A DNA stretch of 64,000 nt, from assembly GCA_028622995.1 (NCBI GenBank), contig JAJQJQ010000051.1:1-64000 (forward strand), given 5' to 3'. A model generated the notes under the pieces. The model was given only the letters and a program-made list of their open reading frames with translations. It had not been told where the DNA came from and made no database searches. Shown here in pieces: positions 24,241 through 36,637 of the stretch. Within the stretch, counting starts at the first letter, position 1, and the number at the start of each line of letters is the position of its first letter. The position numbers were made by a program, and so were the translations under genes. Origin of the DNA: Panagrolaimus kolymaensis (taxonomy: Eukaryota; Nematoda; Chromadorea; Rhabditida; Panagrolaimidae).

Positions 24241-27200
24241 CTGCCTTGAAAAGGGATAACGTCATCGTTACCTTCCATTAAAAAGATTAGGCATAATATG
24301 CGTTCCGTTTAATGGATAACTACAAAAATGATTTCATTGATATAGTGAACCAACCTTTTCATTTAACCATTTTATGTTACCCATATAATCTAATATTTAT
24401 TTCGTGGTTATAAAATTTTCTGTTTTCCAATCCATCTTATGCAAATTATCAGTTATTCTAAATGAATGACAGAAAATATGTGTTACTTGAAATGGATAAT
24501 TAAAAATATGTTTTATTTGAAATGGATGAAAGGAAATATGCGTTATTTGAATCGGATAAAGCATTATATGTATTCCTAGAAAATGTCTGACACGTTTTAT
24601 AGGTTATTTGAAAATGTTTGACACTTTTTATTGGTTACTTGAAAATGTCTTACGTAATTTATATTTTACATGAAAATGTCTTACATGTTTTATTAGTTAC
24701 TTCAAAATGTCTTACACGATTTATAGGTTATTTGAAAATGTTTGACACTTTTTATTGGTTACTTAAAAATGTCTTACACGATTTTTACTGTACTTGAAAA
24801 CGTCTTACGTGATTTATATGTTACCTGAAAAAGGCTAAAACGTTTTATGAGTAGCATGAAAAACCCTAATAATTTTTCGTATTCATTGAAAATGTATTAC
24901 GTGATTATTACTTTACTTGAAAATGTCTTACATGATTTAAAGTTTACTTTACAATGTCTAACACGATTTATACCGTACTTGAAAATATCTTACACGTTTT
25001 ATTTGTTACTTGAAAATGTCTTACACGATTTTTACTGTACCTGAAAGCGTCTTACGTGATTTATAGGTTACTTGAAAATGTCTTACACGATATATGTGTA
25101 GCGTGAAGAAGCCTAATTATTTTTTCGTATTCATTGAAAATGACTTACACGATCTTTATGTCACTTGAAAATGTATTACGTGATTATTACGTTACTTGAA
25201 AATGTCTTACATGATTTAAAGGTTACTTTACAATCTCTAATACGATTTATACCGTACTTGAAAATGTCTTACACGATATATGTGTAACGTGAAGAAGCCT
25301 AATTATTTTTTCGTATTCATTGAAAATGACTTACACGATCTTTATGTCACTTGAAAATGTATTAAGTGATTTGTACATTACTTGAAAACGTCTTACGTGA
25401 TTTATAGGTTACTTGATAATGTCTTACACGATATATGTGTAACGTGAAGAAGCCTAATTATTTTTTCGTATTCATTGAAAATGACTTACACGATCTTTAT
25501 ATCACTTGAAAATGTATTACGTGATTATTACATTACTTGAAAATGTCTTACATGATTTAAATGTTACTTTACAATGTCTAATACGATTTATACCGTACTT
25601 GAAAATATCTTACACGTTTTATTTGTTACTTGAAAATGTCTTACACGATTTTTACTGTACTTGAAAGCGTCTTACGTGATTTATAGGTTACTTAAAAATG
25701 TCTTACACGATATATGTGTAACGTGAAGAAGCCTAATTATTTTTTCGTATTCATTGAAAATGACTTACACGATCTTTATATCACATGAAAATGTATTTCG
25801 TGATTATTACATTACTTGAAAATGTCTTACATGATTTAAATGTTACTTTACAATGTCTAATACGATTTATACCGTACTTGAAAATATCTTACACGTTTTA
25901 TTTGTTACTTGAAAATGTCTTACACGATTTTTACTGTACTTGAAAGCGTCTTACGTGATTTATAGGTTACTTGAAAATATCTTACACGATATATGTGTAA
26001 CGTAAAGAAGTCTTACCTGAATTATTAATAGCTGGAAAATGTCTAACATGTTTTTCGTATTCCTTTTATATGTCTTACACGATTTATAGGTTACTTGAAA
26101 AGTGCTAACACGATTTTTTGGTTACTTGAAAATGTCTTACACGATTTATACCGTACTTGAAAATGTCTTACGTGATTTATACATTACTTGATAATGTCTT
26201 ACACGATATATGTGTAACGTGAAGAAGCCTAATTATTTTTTCGTATTCATTGAAAATGACTTACACGATCTTTATGTCACTTGAAAATGTATTACGTTAT
26301 TATTACGTTACTTGAAAATGTCTTACGTGTTTTATAGGTTACTTGAAAATGTCTTACATGATTTAAAGGTTACTTTACAATGTCTAACACGATTTATACC
26401 GTACTTGATAATGTCTTACACGATATATGTGTAACGTGAAGAAGCCTAATTATTTTTTCGTATTCATTGAAAATGACTTACACGATCTTTATGTCACTTG
26501 AAAATGTATTACGTTATTATTACGTTACTTGAAAATGTCTTACATGATTTAAAGGTTACTTTACAATGTCTAACACGATTTATACCGTACTTGAAAATGT
26601 CTTACACGATATATGTGTAACGTGAAGAAGCCTAATTATTTTTTCGTATTCATTGAAAATGACTTACACGATCTTTATGTCACTTGAAAATGTATTAAGT
26701 GATTTGTACATTACTTGAAAACGTCTTACGTGATTTATAGGTTACTTGATAATGTCTTACACGATATATGTGTAACGTGAAAAAGCCTAATAATTTTTTC
26801 GTATTCATTGAAAATGACTTACACGATCTTTATGTCACTTGAAAATGTATTACGTTATTATTACGTTACTTGAAAATGTCTTACATGATTTAAAGGTTAC
26901 TTTACAATGTCTAACACGATTTATACCGTACTTGAAAATGTCTTACACCTTTTATACCGTACTTGAAAATGTTTTACGTGATTTGTACATTACTTGAAAA
27001 CGTCTTACGTGTTTTATAGGTTACTTGAAAATGTCTTACATGATTTAAAGGTTACTTTACAATGTCTAATACGATTTATACTGTACTTGAAAATATCTTA
27101 CACGTTTTATTTGTTACTTGAAAATGTCTTACACGATTTTTACTGTACTTGAAAGCGTCTTACGTGATTTATAGGTTACTTGAAAATGTCTTACACGATA

Positions 27201-27470
27201 TATGTGTAGCGTGAAGAAGTCTTACCTGAATTATTAGTAGCTGGAAAATGTCTAACATGTTTTTCGTATTCCTTTTAAATGTCTTACACGATTTTTAGGT
27301 TACTTGAAAAGTGCTAACACGATTTTTTGGTTACTTGAAAATGTCTTACACGATTTATACCGTACTTGAAAATGTCTTACGTGATTTATACATTACTTGA
27401 TAATGTCTTACACGATTTATAGTTTACTTTAAAATGTCTTACACGATTTATGAGTTCCACGAAAATGGAA
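24241..27470. repeat. 30-31-bp spacer-derived satellite with higher-order structure
   Basis: About 3 kb of degenerate monomers of the form AATGTCTTACACG, an AT-rich middle (ATTTATA), and GTTACTTGAA. The left part (about 24290-24560) still carries forms close to the rDNA spacer repeat, such as AAATGGATAA and AATATGCGTT, and grades into the satellite form. A block with GAAGCCTAATTATTTTTTCG recurs near 25108, 25291, 25448, 25728, 26223, 26442, 26624 and 26779, spaced about 155 to 280 bp with one larger gap, so monomers are grouped into higher-order repeats. No coding content is supported. Confidence 0.9.
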
Positions 27471-27600
27471 TAGTTTGTTTTAAAAATTTATATTTTTATT
27501 TCTCTGTTTTATTTACTACACATCCATAAAAAGATTTTTAATCTAATTAACATTATTTTCTTCTTCATCATATTTATTATGATTAAAATTTTAGACTAAT

Positions 27601-29149
27601 TTATTCTTTTCCAGATAAAACATTAATTTTGGATAAAACATTTAAAGTATGCCACCACCATGCTCGTTCATTTGAAATCCAAATTGTATATGTACCATCT
27701 TGGCTTGCAAGGATTTCATCGCTTAATGGCACAACTGATGGCCCAGGCATCCATTCAAAACATGGATAACAAGTTTCCATGCTAAAATAATTTTATTAGC
27801 CTTTTTAAGCTTGAAACGAAAAAGCTAATTTTGGGTTAATAAAAATTTAGAGACTCCAAAATAAACTAAGATATTGTCACTAAAAAGCATTATTATAAAA
27901 ACAACTAACTTTTCAATATTTTTTTCATCTTTATTTTTTGAATAAAAGACACCCATTCCAAATTCAGAATCAGCAGTCACCCACCATTGAAGCTTTTCAT
28001 CTTTTTTTAGTTCTTGACAAATGCTTAAAGTTTTACCCGCGACAATTTTTATTTTTTCTAAATCTTTTATCTAAACTTTTAAATTTTATAATAAAAAATT
28101 AATAAACATAATAATTACTTTTTCTTTTTTGATGTTACAGCAATATTCATTTTCAGGGAATGGAACGGGTAAATCTATGGTTGCTTTAAAATGTTTTACA
28201 TCTTCATCATTCCATTTAGAAGGGAGACTTTCAGGGCAAGCATATTCAAGAATTTCATCCCTCCAATTTGATGAACTTAAAATTCTGACTTTTTGTCGAG
28301 TTCGTTCCGGCAACAATGGTTTTGCGACGCTCCACATTGCATAAACAAATGAAGGAACATTTACAAGTACAAAATATTTTATTAATTCTACATAATGTTC
28401 CGCCATAAATTCTGATAAAGATTTAAGCGCTCCAGTTACGAGGGTGTATAATCTTTTATTATATTGTAAATCCGTCAAATCCATGATATAAAGGATGGAT
28501 GCTTGCTTCCCTAAAAAAATGGCAATTTGAAAAAAACCAAAAATTTAGAAAAATTTATTGTAAAAAAAATCAAAATTTTAACCTGTTTCCTTTTCAAGTT
28601 TCATGCATCTTCGAAGCATATCTTCCAAATCTGGGATTCGTGCCTTCATGACCTCCTGAATCGAATAACTTTGAATCATTCCCCAATAATCTGTTTGTCC
28701 ACTCTTAAAAATAATAATTTTTTGTTTACAAAATAATATTTAATAAATTAATGTTTGAACTAACCTGTTCGATATTTACGATAACATTTTCCAATACTTC
28801 GCTTTCTTGAGTGACTCCATATCGCCAATGATTATGAATGAGATGATTTCGCTCTTGGTGTTCCATTTCATCCAATTTCCATGACGAATTACTAAATTTA
28901 AGTTAATAAAATTTAATAAACTACAAAAAAATTTAAAAATTATTACCGCATTTTTAAATGCTTTCCAATTTTTTTTGATACATCGGTGACAGTACCAGGA
29001 TGGCCTTGAAGCCAACGAAGAAGATTAAAATCGGTGTCATAAAATTCGGTTAAATCATCTTTTACTAATTCACGTAATGCAGCAACCGAAGCTGCTTCTT
29101 CCGCGGTTAATTCTGAGTTTATTGGTGTTGTTGAAGAAATTACAGTCAT
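27601..29149 (-). CDS. CRAL-TRIO/GOLD (SEC14-like, CTG family) protein
   Basis: Likely a cytosolic lipid-binding or transfer protein related to C. elegans CTG proteins and vertebrate SEC14L. Six exons (29149-28947, 28891-28765, 28703-28583, 28510-28119, 28070-27910, 27781-27601) join in frame to 394 residues. Residues 15-65 hold the helical N-lobe with YDTDFNLLRWLQGH. Residues about 80-255 form the CRAL-TRIO pocket with ASILYIMDLTDL, FMAEHYVELIKYFVLVN and the basic ILSSSNWRDEIL. From about 285 a GOLD domain follows with WWVTADSEFGMGVFYS and, near the end, YTIWISNERAWW. The ATG directly follows a TTTTTAAG splice site, so trans-splicing is likely. AATAAA overlaps the stop and recurs about 25 nt downstream. 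Family assignment is firm; the ligand cannot be told. Nearest protein gene to the rDNA edge. Confidence 0.92.
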
Positions 29150-30819
29150 CTTAAAAAACTAATAAATATAAAATATAAAATGCTGCCTTTTTTCACGCTA
29201 AAAATTGGAGACTCAACAAAAAGGAGTGAAAATCTTAAATTTATCAACAAATTTGTACAAAAAAAATTAGGCAAGTAAATTTTGCGGAGAGAAAAATGAT
29301 TAATAAAAAGTATTATTTGCCAGAAAAAATGGATCCAAAATGAAAAAAAAAAAAGATTATTGGAACCAAGAAAGAAGACGAAAAACCGCGCAAATCAAAA
29401 CCATTCATGAAGAACAGAAAATTAATTAGGTGTAACACATTATTAATGCACAGAGTTAGAGATAGGAAATAAAGACGCAAAAACAAAACAACAAAAAAGT
29501 GCATATTGGTTATGCAAAAACGAAGAAAAAAAAGTAATAAAGTCTCTTTAGAGAAGAAAGAAAAAACAGACACCGATCACTTTCAAAAAAAATAAAAATG
29601 GGAAAGCAAGTGTTATTTTTATAAAAGTAAAAGAATAAAATAAATAATAAATGACGAGAGTGGAAAAAAATTTAAGCACCAAAAATCGGTATGGTCAAAT
29701 AAAAATTTGTAAGACACCATCAGTTAAAAGACAAAAAAAATCAAACTCTTTACTTAAAAAGAAATAATAATTTTTATTATTTCTTAAGAAAAACTTGCTT
29801 TTTTGAAAGGTTTTGGGCAGTGATCATACAACACAAACACAGCCGAACAGACACACTAACACAACTAAAAAAGGAATGTTTCCATTGTAAAAACGAAATC
29901 ATAAAATCCATTGAAAAAAAGAAGAGTTTCTCTTTTAACCTATATCTATCTTTTTTATCCCTTTTTTTGTTATTGTTTGATCGTGCAATAAAATTTATGA
30001 CGAAGTCATATCATCATTGGAGATTGTGCTAGATTCAATTGGTCATTTTAGTCCATTGAATCAAAAAGACTACCAGAAAAAAATGTCATGTGCTGCGGCA
30101 CCAGTAGCTTTATAAAATTGCGGATATCTATTTTTTGTTTTGGTCAAAAAATTGTTTAAAGTTTGATCCGTGAAAAATAGAAAAAATATCTTCACAAATT
30201 TATGTCTAAATTAAAACGGAGGTTATTTTCGGCGTTCAAAAAAAATGGAAGGTCCATTTTATTTTTTATTCGACCAAAAATTCAATCAAAAATAACAAAT
30301 AGTTAACAATAATTGGTAATTTTGTTAACAAAAACAAAATTAAACAAAGTTTAATAATTTTTTTCCTTCTGAAAAATGATAGCAAAACTCAAACTATTAT
30401 TTACAAATAGAGTTTGGAACACAACTTTTTTTGATTTTTAATCAAAAATGAAATATTTTTCTTCTCTTTTTTTTTCTTTTCGCAACGAACTTCTTCACTT
30501 CACTGAAATATTATTTTTTTCACACATTTAACAGACCCAGTGAGTCAAAACCTGATTTTTCTAATATTATTTTGATCAAAAATAAAAAAGCAAAAAACTG
30601 ATATTTATTGTGTTAAGTTTTTTTCTTTTTTGATGGTGCATGAACGTCAAACTTGAATGAAAGACCATTCAAGTGCTTCAAAACTTATTACCGTCTTGCG
30701 TTAACAAATAAAAAATAAAGTTTGCTTTATTATGCGAGCGCCAAAAAATAAATAATAAAAAAAACAAACAGAAAAAAAACATTTAAAGTTTAAAAGTTTT
30801 TATTAAATTCAAAATTTAA
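29150..30819. other. AT-rich intergenic region
   Basis: Separates two minus-strand genes. It contains long A or T runs and only weak open frames that depend on base composition. The promoter of the CRAL-TRIO gene should lie here, but no motif stands out. Confidence 0.6.
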
Positions 30820-32511
30820 TTAATTTTGGAAATTTTGTTCTTTGTATCCACATTTTTTGGGTAATATTCCTCGTTCGATCATGCTATAAGCCATATCAAT
30901 TAAAGAAGTTCCAGGGTTGCGAAATTCAAGGCCCAATAATTTTTTTGCCTAAAAAGTATATCAAAAAAATACAAAAATCAGAAAATCTAAAATATTTACT
31001 TTAGAATTATCAAATTTAACTTCTCGATTAACTCGATCCAAAATAGCTTTAGCTTGATCATCAAAAATTGAATAAATATATAATACAAAATATGGGGCTT
31101 GAATTTGAGGCAACCAATATCCTTGATGTTTAAATTCGTTGGATAAAGTTTTAGAAATATCTCGAAACCAAAATGATGGTTGGGCTGTGACGAGAATTCT
31201 TTCGCCATCGGATTTACGATTTGTCATTGCATGAATGTGGGCTTTTGCAACATCTCGAACATCCACAAGTGCGAGCTGTAAAGCAGGAACTGCGGGCATT
31301 TCATTATTAAGAAATCGACGAATAATCTAAAAAAAATATATTTCTCAAAAAAATGAAAATTAAAATAAATCTTAAAACAAATTACTGTAATACTTGTGCC
31401 TTGAGTATCCATAAGAAGTGGACCAACAATTAAAGTTGGATTTATGCAAGTTAGAGCAAATTTATTATCTGAATTTTCTATATTATTTAAAAAATCCCAT
31501 GCAGCTCTTTCTGCAGCTGTTTTAGATCGAGGATATGGAAGAACTTTCGGCGAATCCTCTACGGTCCAATCATTTTCATCAAAAATTCTATCTTCATCAT
31601 CGTGGCCTTCTGAAAAAGGAAAAAATATTTTTAAAAATTGTAGATTCTCATAATTTATTTATTTTGTGAAACTGAATTTATGAGTTCAAATATAAACAAC
31701 TATTCTGTCTAAGATACATTGACATTTGTTTTTCGTCTTTTTTTAGAAACAAAAAACATTTTTTAAAGTTTCCATTTCAAAAGTTTTACATCATTTTTTT
31801 CTTCTCTGTTATCCAACTTTTTTTCGTTAAAAAACGATAGAAAAAAAAATCAAAAAGTTACAAAAATCCCATCAAAAACTAACTCCAAATTCTAATTTAA
31901 AAAATGTAATTTCTGACTCACCATTTACAGCCGCGCAAGAACTTGTTAAAACCACTTTTTTGATGGATTTTTCTTTAGCGCATGCTTTTAAAACGGCTAA
32001 AGTTCCATTTACAGCTGTTTCAATAACGCTATCATCAGCCACAATAGGAAATGGACTGGCTGTATGTAAGACATAAACGCAATCCTTTACAGCATTTATC
32101 CATGATTGTGCATCATCAAGATCAGCTTCAACAAGTTCTAAATTCTTCGAAGCATAGGGTAAATCTTGAAGGGGTTGGATCTTCTTTTGATTATTCAAAT
32201 TTCTTACTGTTCCACGAACAAGATATCCAGCTTCAAGAAGTTGTTGGACGCAATGGGTTGCAAGGTAACCTGATGATCCAGTTACAAGAACTCCTAAATA
32301 ATTGAAGCATATACATATAACTTTTTGATGGCACATAAAAAAATCAGCGATGTCTTAAATTTTTGGGATTCTTTATTATCGCAAATTTTGTTTAGGCTTT
32401 TGTGTATTTTGTTTGCCAGAATATTTTCAAAATTTACTAAACTTGCCACTTTAAAAATCATTTTTTTTTAAACTTACTTGTTTTCCCGGGGATATGGCGA
32501 TCATCAGCCAT
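30820..32511 (-). CDS. extended short-chain dehydrogenase/reductase (dihydroflavonol reductase-like)
   Basis: Predicted NAD(P)-dependent oxidoreductase of the NAD-dependent epimerase/dihydroflavonol-reductase type. Five exons (32511-32478, 32293-31922, 31609-31386, 31326-31000, 30948-30820) join in frame to 361 residues. The Rossmann motif VTGSSGYLATHC starts at about residue 14. YVLHTASPFP (about 93-102) and VVLTSSCAAVNG (about 124-135) are the NAG-like and catalytic Ser strands. The catalytic pair is in YPRSK (about 157-161), followed by NPTLIVGP, a typical substrate-loop segment. ALVDVRDVAKAHIHAM is the usual late helix motif. The small first exon encodes only 11 residues. A 3' splice site about 26 nt before ATG suggests trans-splicing; AATAAA lies about 20 nt after the stop. 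Substrate unknown. Confidence 0.9.
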
Positions 32512-34815
32512 AATAAGACCAGAAATGAGAATACTCCTAAAATTATTTTGGATAACGACAAATTATTTAACAGAATTTAATTAAAAAATTTGAATTTTAG
32601 GCGTATATTTAAACGATTAAAAAGATAAAAAAATTTAATCAATAAAATTAAAAACCTTTTTGTATCTCTTTTTTTCTCAAAGAAAGAAGAAACACGCAAG
32701 AAAAAATTGATTTTTACATCTTCTTCTAATAGTTTAAAAAAATTGCGATGCAAGTGGCGGTGGCAGGAAAGAAGATGAAGAAGATGCATGGAGAAAATGA
32801 TCAAATGCATTCATCGCGTGAAAGAAAAAAAAGAAGAAGAGAGAAACGTAATTGGAGGAGAGAATAGAAGGAAAAAAAAACTAGGGCAAGAAATCAAAGG
32901 GATGTCCTTGAATATTTATTTGAGGTAAAAAAATGAGTATAATAATTTTTTGACATTTATAAATATGAACTAAGACAATTTAGTGTTTGTTATTTAACTA
33001 ACATATTTAGAATTCCAAGAGGTTTGTCTCAAATTCAAAAATTTTTGGATCAAAGTTATGCCATTTTTTGAAGTTTAACAAACGTGGTTTAAGATTATCC
33101 TTTGCAAGTAACCCATAAACAAACTTTTGGCCCAATAAAAAAGATTTTCCCCTTCAATTTTTTCTCTCTCTAAAAAAACAATAATGTCTTGTTTTTTCGA
33201 AACCTTGAAAATTAGAATATTGGAAATATTCATTTTTTGAAATAATTTTAATTTTACGGATGCTTTATTTTTTTCTTTCTCTCAACAAAATTCATAGAAA
33301 TTTTTATCCGAATTTTACAGTTTTTCTAAACCTTAGATTTGTTTCTTTTTTAATCTCTTTTTCTACCGTAATTATTCCTTTCGAAAATCTTTTTTGGTGT
33401 TTGAATTATTTTTTTTCTATTTGCAATAATTTGCACTCATTAAAATATCTATTTATGAATTGAAAATTAGCTGGTGAAGGCTTACAAAAAATGACTAAAC
33501 TCTAGTACCAGGGAATATTGTGGTACCTTTTCCTAGTTTTGTTTTCTAGATTCTTTTTCATTATTAAAAAATAAAATAAAGAAGCTTTTGTATCTAATAC
33601 TATCTAAGAAAAAATGAATCATGGTTGTGTTCAAAAAAATGTATTAATTAAAATGAAATGTTTTCCTTTGTCTTTTAATATTTGTGAACTTTTGTTTTTT
33701 TTAATAAAAATTTTTATTCATGCGCCATTTTGTTTTTGTTTTTTTAAATTCTCCAAGGGTTTTGAATAAAGCACAAAACTACGTAAATATTTTTCTTCGA
33801 ATTTTATCGCAGAACAAAAAAACCCAGTTTAAAAAAGAAAAATGCTTACGATATAATTTAATTGTTTTTGTGTATGAGTAAATTTTATTATATAAATTGA
33901 AACATCAAGGACGAATAAATAAAAATAATTATATCTTTTCTTTTATTAACATTTTATTTCGTTAAATTTATGCCTTATGTGTGTCTACGTCAAAAAATGT
34001 TAAATTACAACCGTCGGGAGAACTGTTGCATATGTAAATTGGATATCAAATGGAATAGCGTACATCTAGAAATAGACCACAAACACAAAAGTTTATAAAT
34101 TAAAGTTACTCAACTTTTTGGTCGAATGGACATTCGCGACATTAATTCAGAGAAAAGTTGTTTATTATTTTTAAAAAAAGACGTCATGAATGAATCAGCT
34201 TTTTGGTTTACAGTAACTTCTTTTCTTTGACTTTTTTTATTTCTAATTAGTTTTTCTTAGGTGAGGCAAAAAAAGAAAACGCTCGAAGCTGCTTCTTCCT
34301 CAAAATAATAAAAAATTAGCAGAATTTTTAAAAACTAATTAACTACTTCCTATTATTTTGCACTTTTTCGGTGCACAAAAACAAATTTTTGTGTCAACAA
34401 AAAAGGAAGACTGTAGCCAGTGGAAGAAAAATAAACCAAAAGTTAAAAACAGATGGACACAAAACAGAAAATAGCCAAATTGCATTTTAATTAAATATTT
34501 TGTTCCATTTTTTTGTAACTTCTGTAATTTTTAACCCTCACTTTTTATTCTCAAAAAATACAAAAATATTAAATCTTATAAAGCTAAAGTGTCCTTTTTG
34601 ATGCTTGATTACTTGCTTACTATAATCATCAGTTTTTTGGTAAGCAAGCAAATACCGTATCATTTATTTTTTGGAAGCACAAATAAATCCCGCCTTTTTC
34701 TATATTTTTATCTTTACTGACTCAAAGCTTTTTTTGTCATTATTTTTTTTGCTTTTCTCCGCCCATTTAAAAATAAGAAATTTCATAAAAGCAAATAATT
34801 TCTTTCTTTTCTCAG
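32512..34815. other. AT-rich intergenic region between divergent genes
   Basis: Upstream of both the reductase (minus) and the insulin-like gene (plus), so it should contain both promoters. No RNA gene, repeat family or convincing exon was recognised. A short C-rich purine segment near 32760-32790 is the least AT-rich part. Confidence 0.55.
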
Positions 34816-34862
34816 ACCGTATAAAAGATAGTTTCCATTCATTCCAAAGTTTTGTAAGAAAA

Positions 34863-35932
34863 ATGGCTGCGATTTCTTATTTATTTATATTTTTATTATT
34901 AAAATCCATTAAATTAATTTCATCCATACCTGCTTCTCCACCGCGAATGCAAGCATGTGGAACGGATTTAAAGTATTTAATTAATTATATGTGTACTTAT
35001 AAAGATGAAAAACTTCCATGTTTTACACATTTTTTGGGAGAAGAAGAAAAAAATATTAAAAAAGAAAATCCATTAGAAATTATTGAAGCCATGAAACAAA
35101 GGGCTCTTCGAGAAAATTTTGCTGATGGTGAGTTTTTATTGTTTTTGGGAAATTTTGAACCGAATGTTTTTTGGACGATGATAATGCGTCGATTGCATTT
35201 CTTTCAAATATCTCTCAAATTGAAAGCACAATAATTAATTTTAAATTTTTATAATTAAATCGCTCTTTCCCTCATTTTTTTCAAAACATTTTTTTTCTTT
35301 CAGCAAATCAGGGATTTTATCGAAAATTTACGCTATAATAAATGGTAATTTTCTATTTTAAAAAAAAGAGACCAAACAAAATGCTAAGATGCGAAGAATT
35401 TTTAAAAAAGAAATAGGTCCAAAAGCCAAAAAATCGAGAATCGGAAAAGCCGATGATGGTTTCTTTAGCTTTTTTACTTTGTTTGCCGAAAGTAAGAAAA
35501 TGACTTTTTTGTGTATGGTAAAAAAAATAACGCATAGCTTAAACGCATCTTGGCGAGAATTAAAATTTTTCGGTTAAGTAAATGCTTTGATTTTGTATTT
35601 TCCATTTATAAATGTATTTTTAAAACGGCTAAGATATCGAAAATTACTTTGAAAGCTGCTTTTGGGATATTAGAATACGAATATTAATGTCACAAAAAAA
35701 CCCGCTTATTAAAGTAAAAAACGGCAAATAATCCATACATGAATAATTTTCAGGGAATGAAGCATCTTCTTTCGCAAATCCAAAGCCATTAAATAATCAA
35801 ACCATGACTTTAGTGGAAGAATGCTGTTACGATGGATGTTCAATAAATGAAGTAAAAACAAAATATTGTTGTTTTACTGAACAATGTTTAGATTTATGTT
35901 ATCCAGGAGATTTTGATGTTTTTCGTGTATAA
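34863..35932 (+). CDS. insulin/relaxin-family peptide precursor
   Basis: Predicted secreted insulin-like signalling peptide. Two exons (34863-35127, 35754-35932) join at a GTGAGT donor and TTTTCAG acceptor in frame to 147 residues. Residues 1-21 are a hydrophobic signal peptide (MAAISYLFIFLLLK). A B-chain-like segment CGTDLKYLINYMC shows the insulin spacing C-x11-C. The A-chain-like segment is LVEECCYDGCSINEV then KTKYC, with CC-x3-C-x9-C, one residue longer than the vertebrate x8. Extra cysteines follow the B segment (LPCF) and the A segment (CFTEQCLDLC), ten in all in the mature part. No clear dibasic pair bounds a C-peptide. A TTTTCTCAG site at 34815 is a likely trans-splice acceptor. AATAAA overlaps the stop. 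A small alternative exon may start near 35305; it would end the protein early without the A chain. Confidence 0.8.
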
Positions 35933-36637
35933 ATAAAATTTATAATTAATTTTTTTTGGGTACAAAGTACATAGTTTTTTTAAATTTAATTTGAAAATGT
36001 CGCCTTTGCAAAACTTTTTTTTTTTAAATGCATTTGATGTTTGTTGTTATCCCTTTTTTATCTGGCATTTACTGTATAAATGCTAGAAATAAAAAAATAA
36101 ATACACAAAACTCGGAAGTATATAATTAGACGTACCATAAAAAATGAATTGTGTAGGGAACATAAAATACGTATTTAATTTTAGATATGACTATGTATGT
36201 TATTTTTATTTTCTAATGTTTTAAAATACACTTAAAAACATTTATCTTTTTTAAGTACACATGTGCCTATTGTATTTAAACGAAATTTGTTTAATAAAAT
36301 AGTGGCTTAATTTTTGATAGTATGAAAATTACTCTTTAATTAATGCAGGGGCTCGATAAAAAAAATTTAAGGCAAAAATCGATTTAACTTTTTTTTTGTA
36401 TTTTCGTTACAAAATACCATTGGCCTTGTTGGTCTTAAATTTTAGTATGCAAACATCAAACTCAAATAAAAAGAAAGATCATTCGTTCCAAACTAAATTA
36501 ACAAAGCTCAAAACAAAATTAAAAATAATAAGAAAAATATAAACATGTGAAAAAAATTTCTTCACACAACTTTAGAAAAGCTTAATCACAATAATTTATT
36601 TTTTTTAAATTAAAACTACAGTAGCAAAAAAAGCATT
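35933..36637. other. intergenic region between convergent genes
   Basis: Holds the 3' ends of the insulin-like gene (plus) and the TTLL gene (minus); the latter has an AATAAA near 36596. Nothing else recognised. Confidence 0.6.

Noticed and set aside
24241..27470. Considered a CRISPR-like or telomeric array
   Set aside because: Monomers are contiguous and degenerate, with no unique spacers, and do not resemble TTAGGC-type telomere repeats.
31224..32305. Plus-strand and out-of-frame open frames over the reductase exons
   Set aside because: Shadows of the spliced minus-strand gene.
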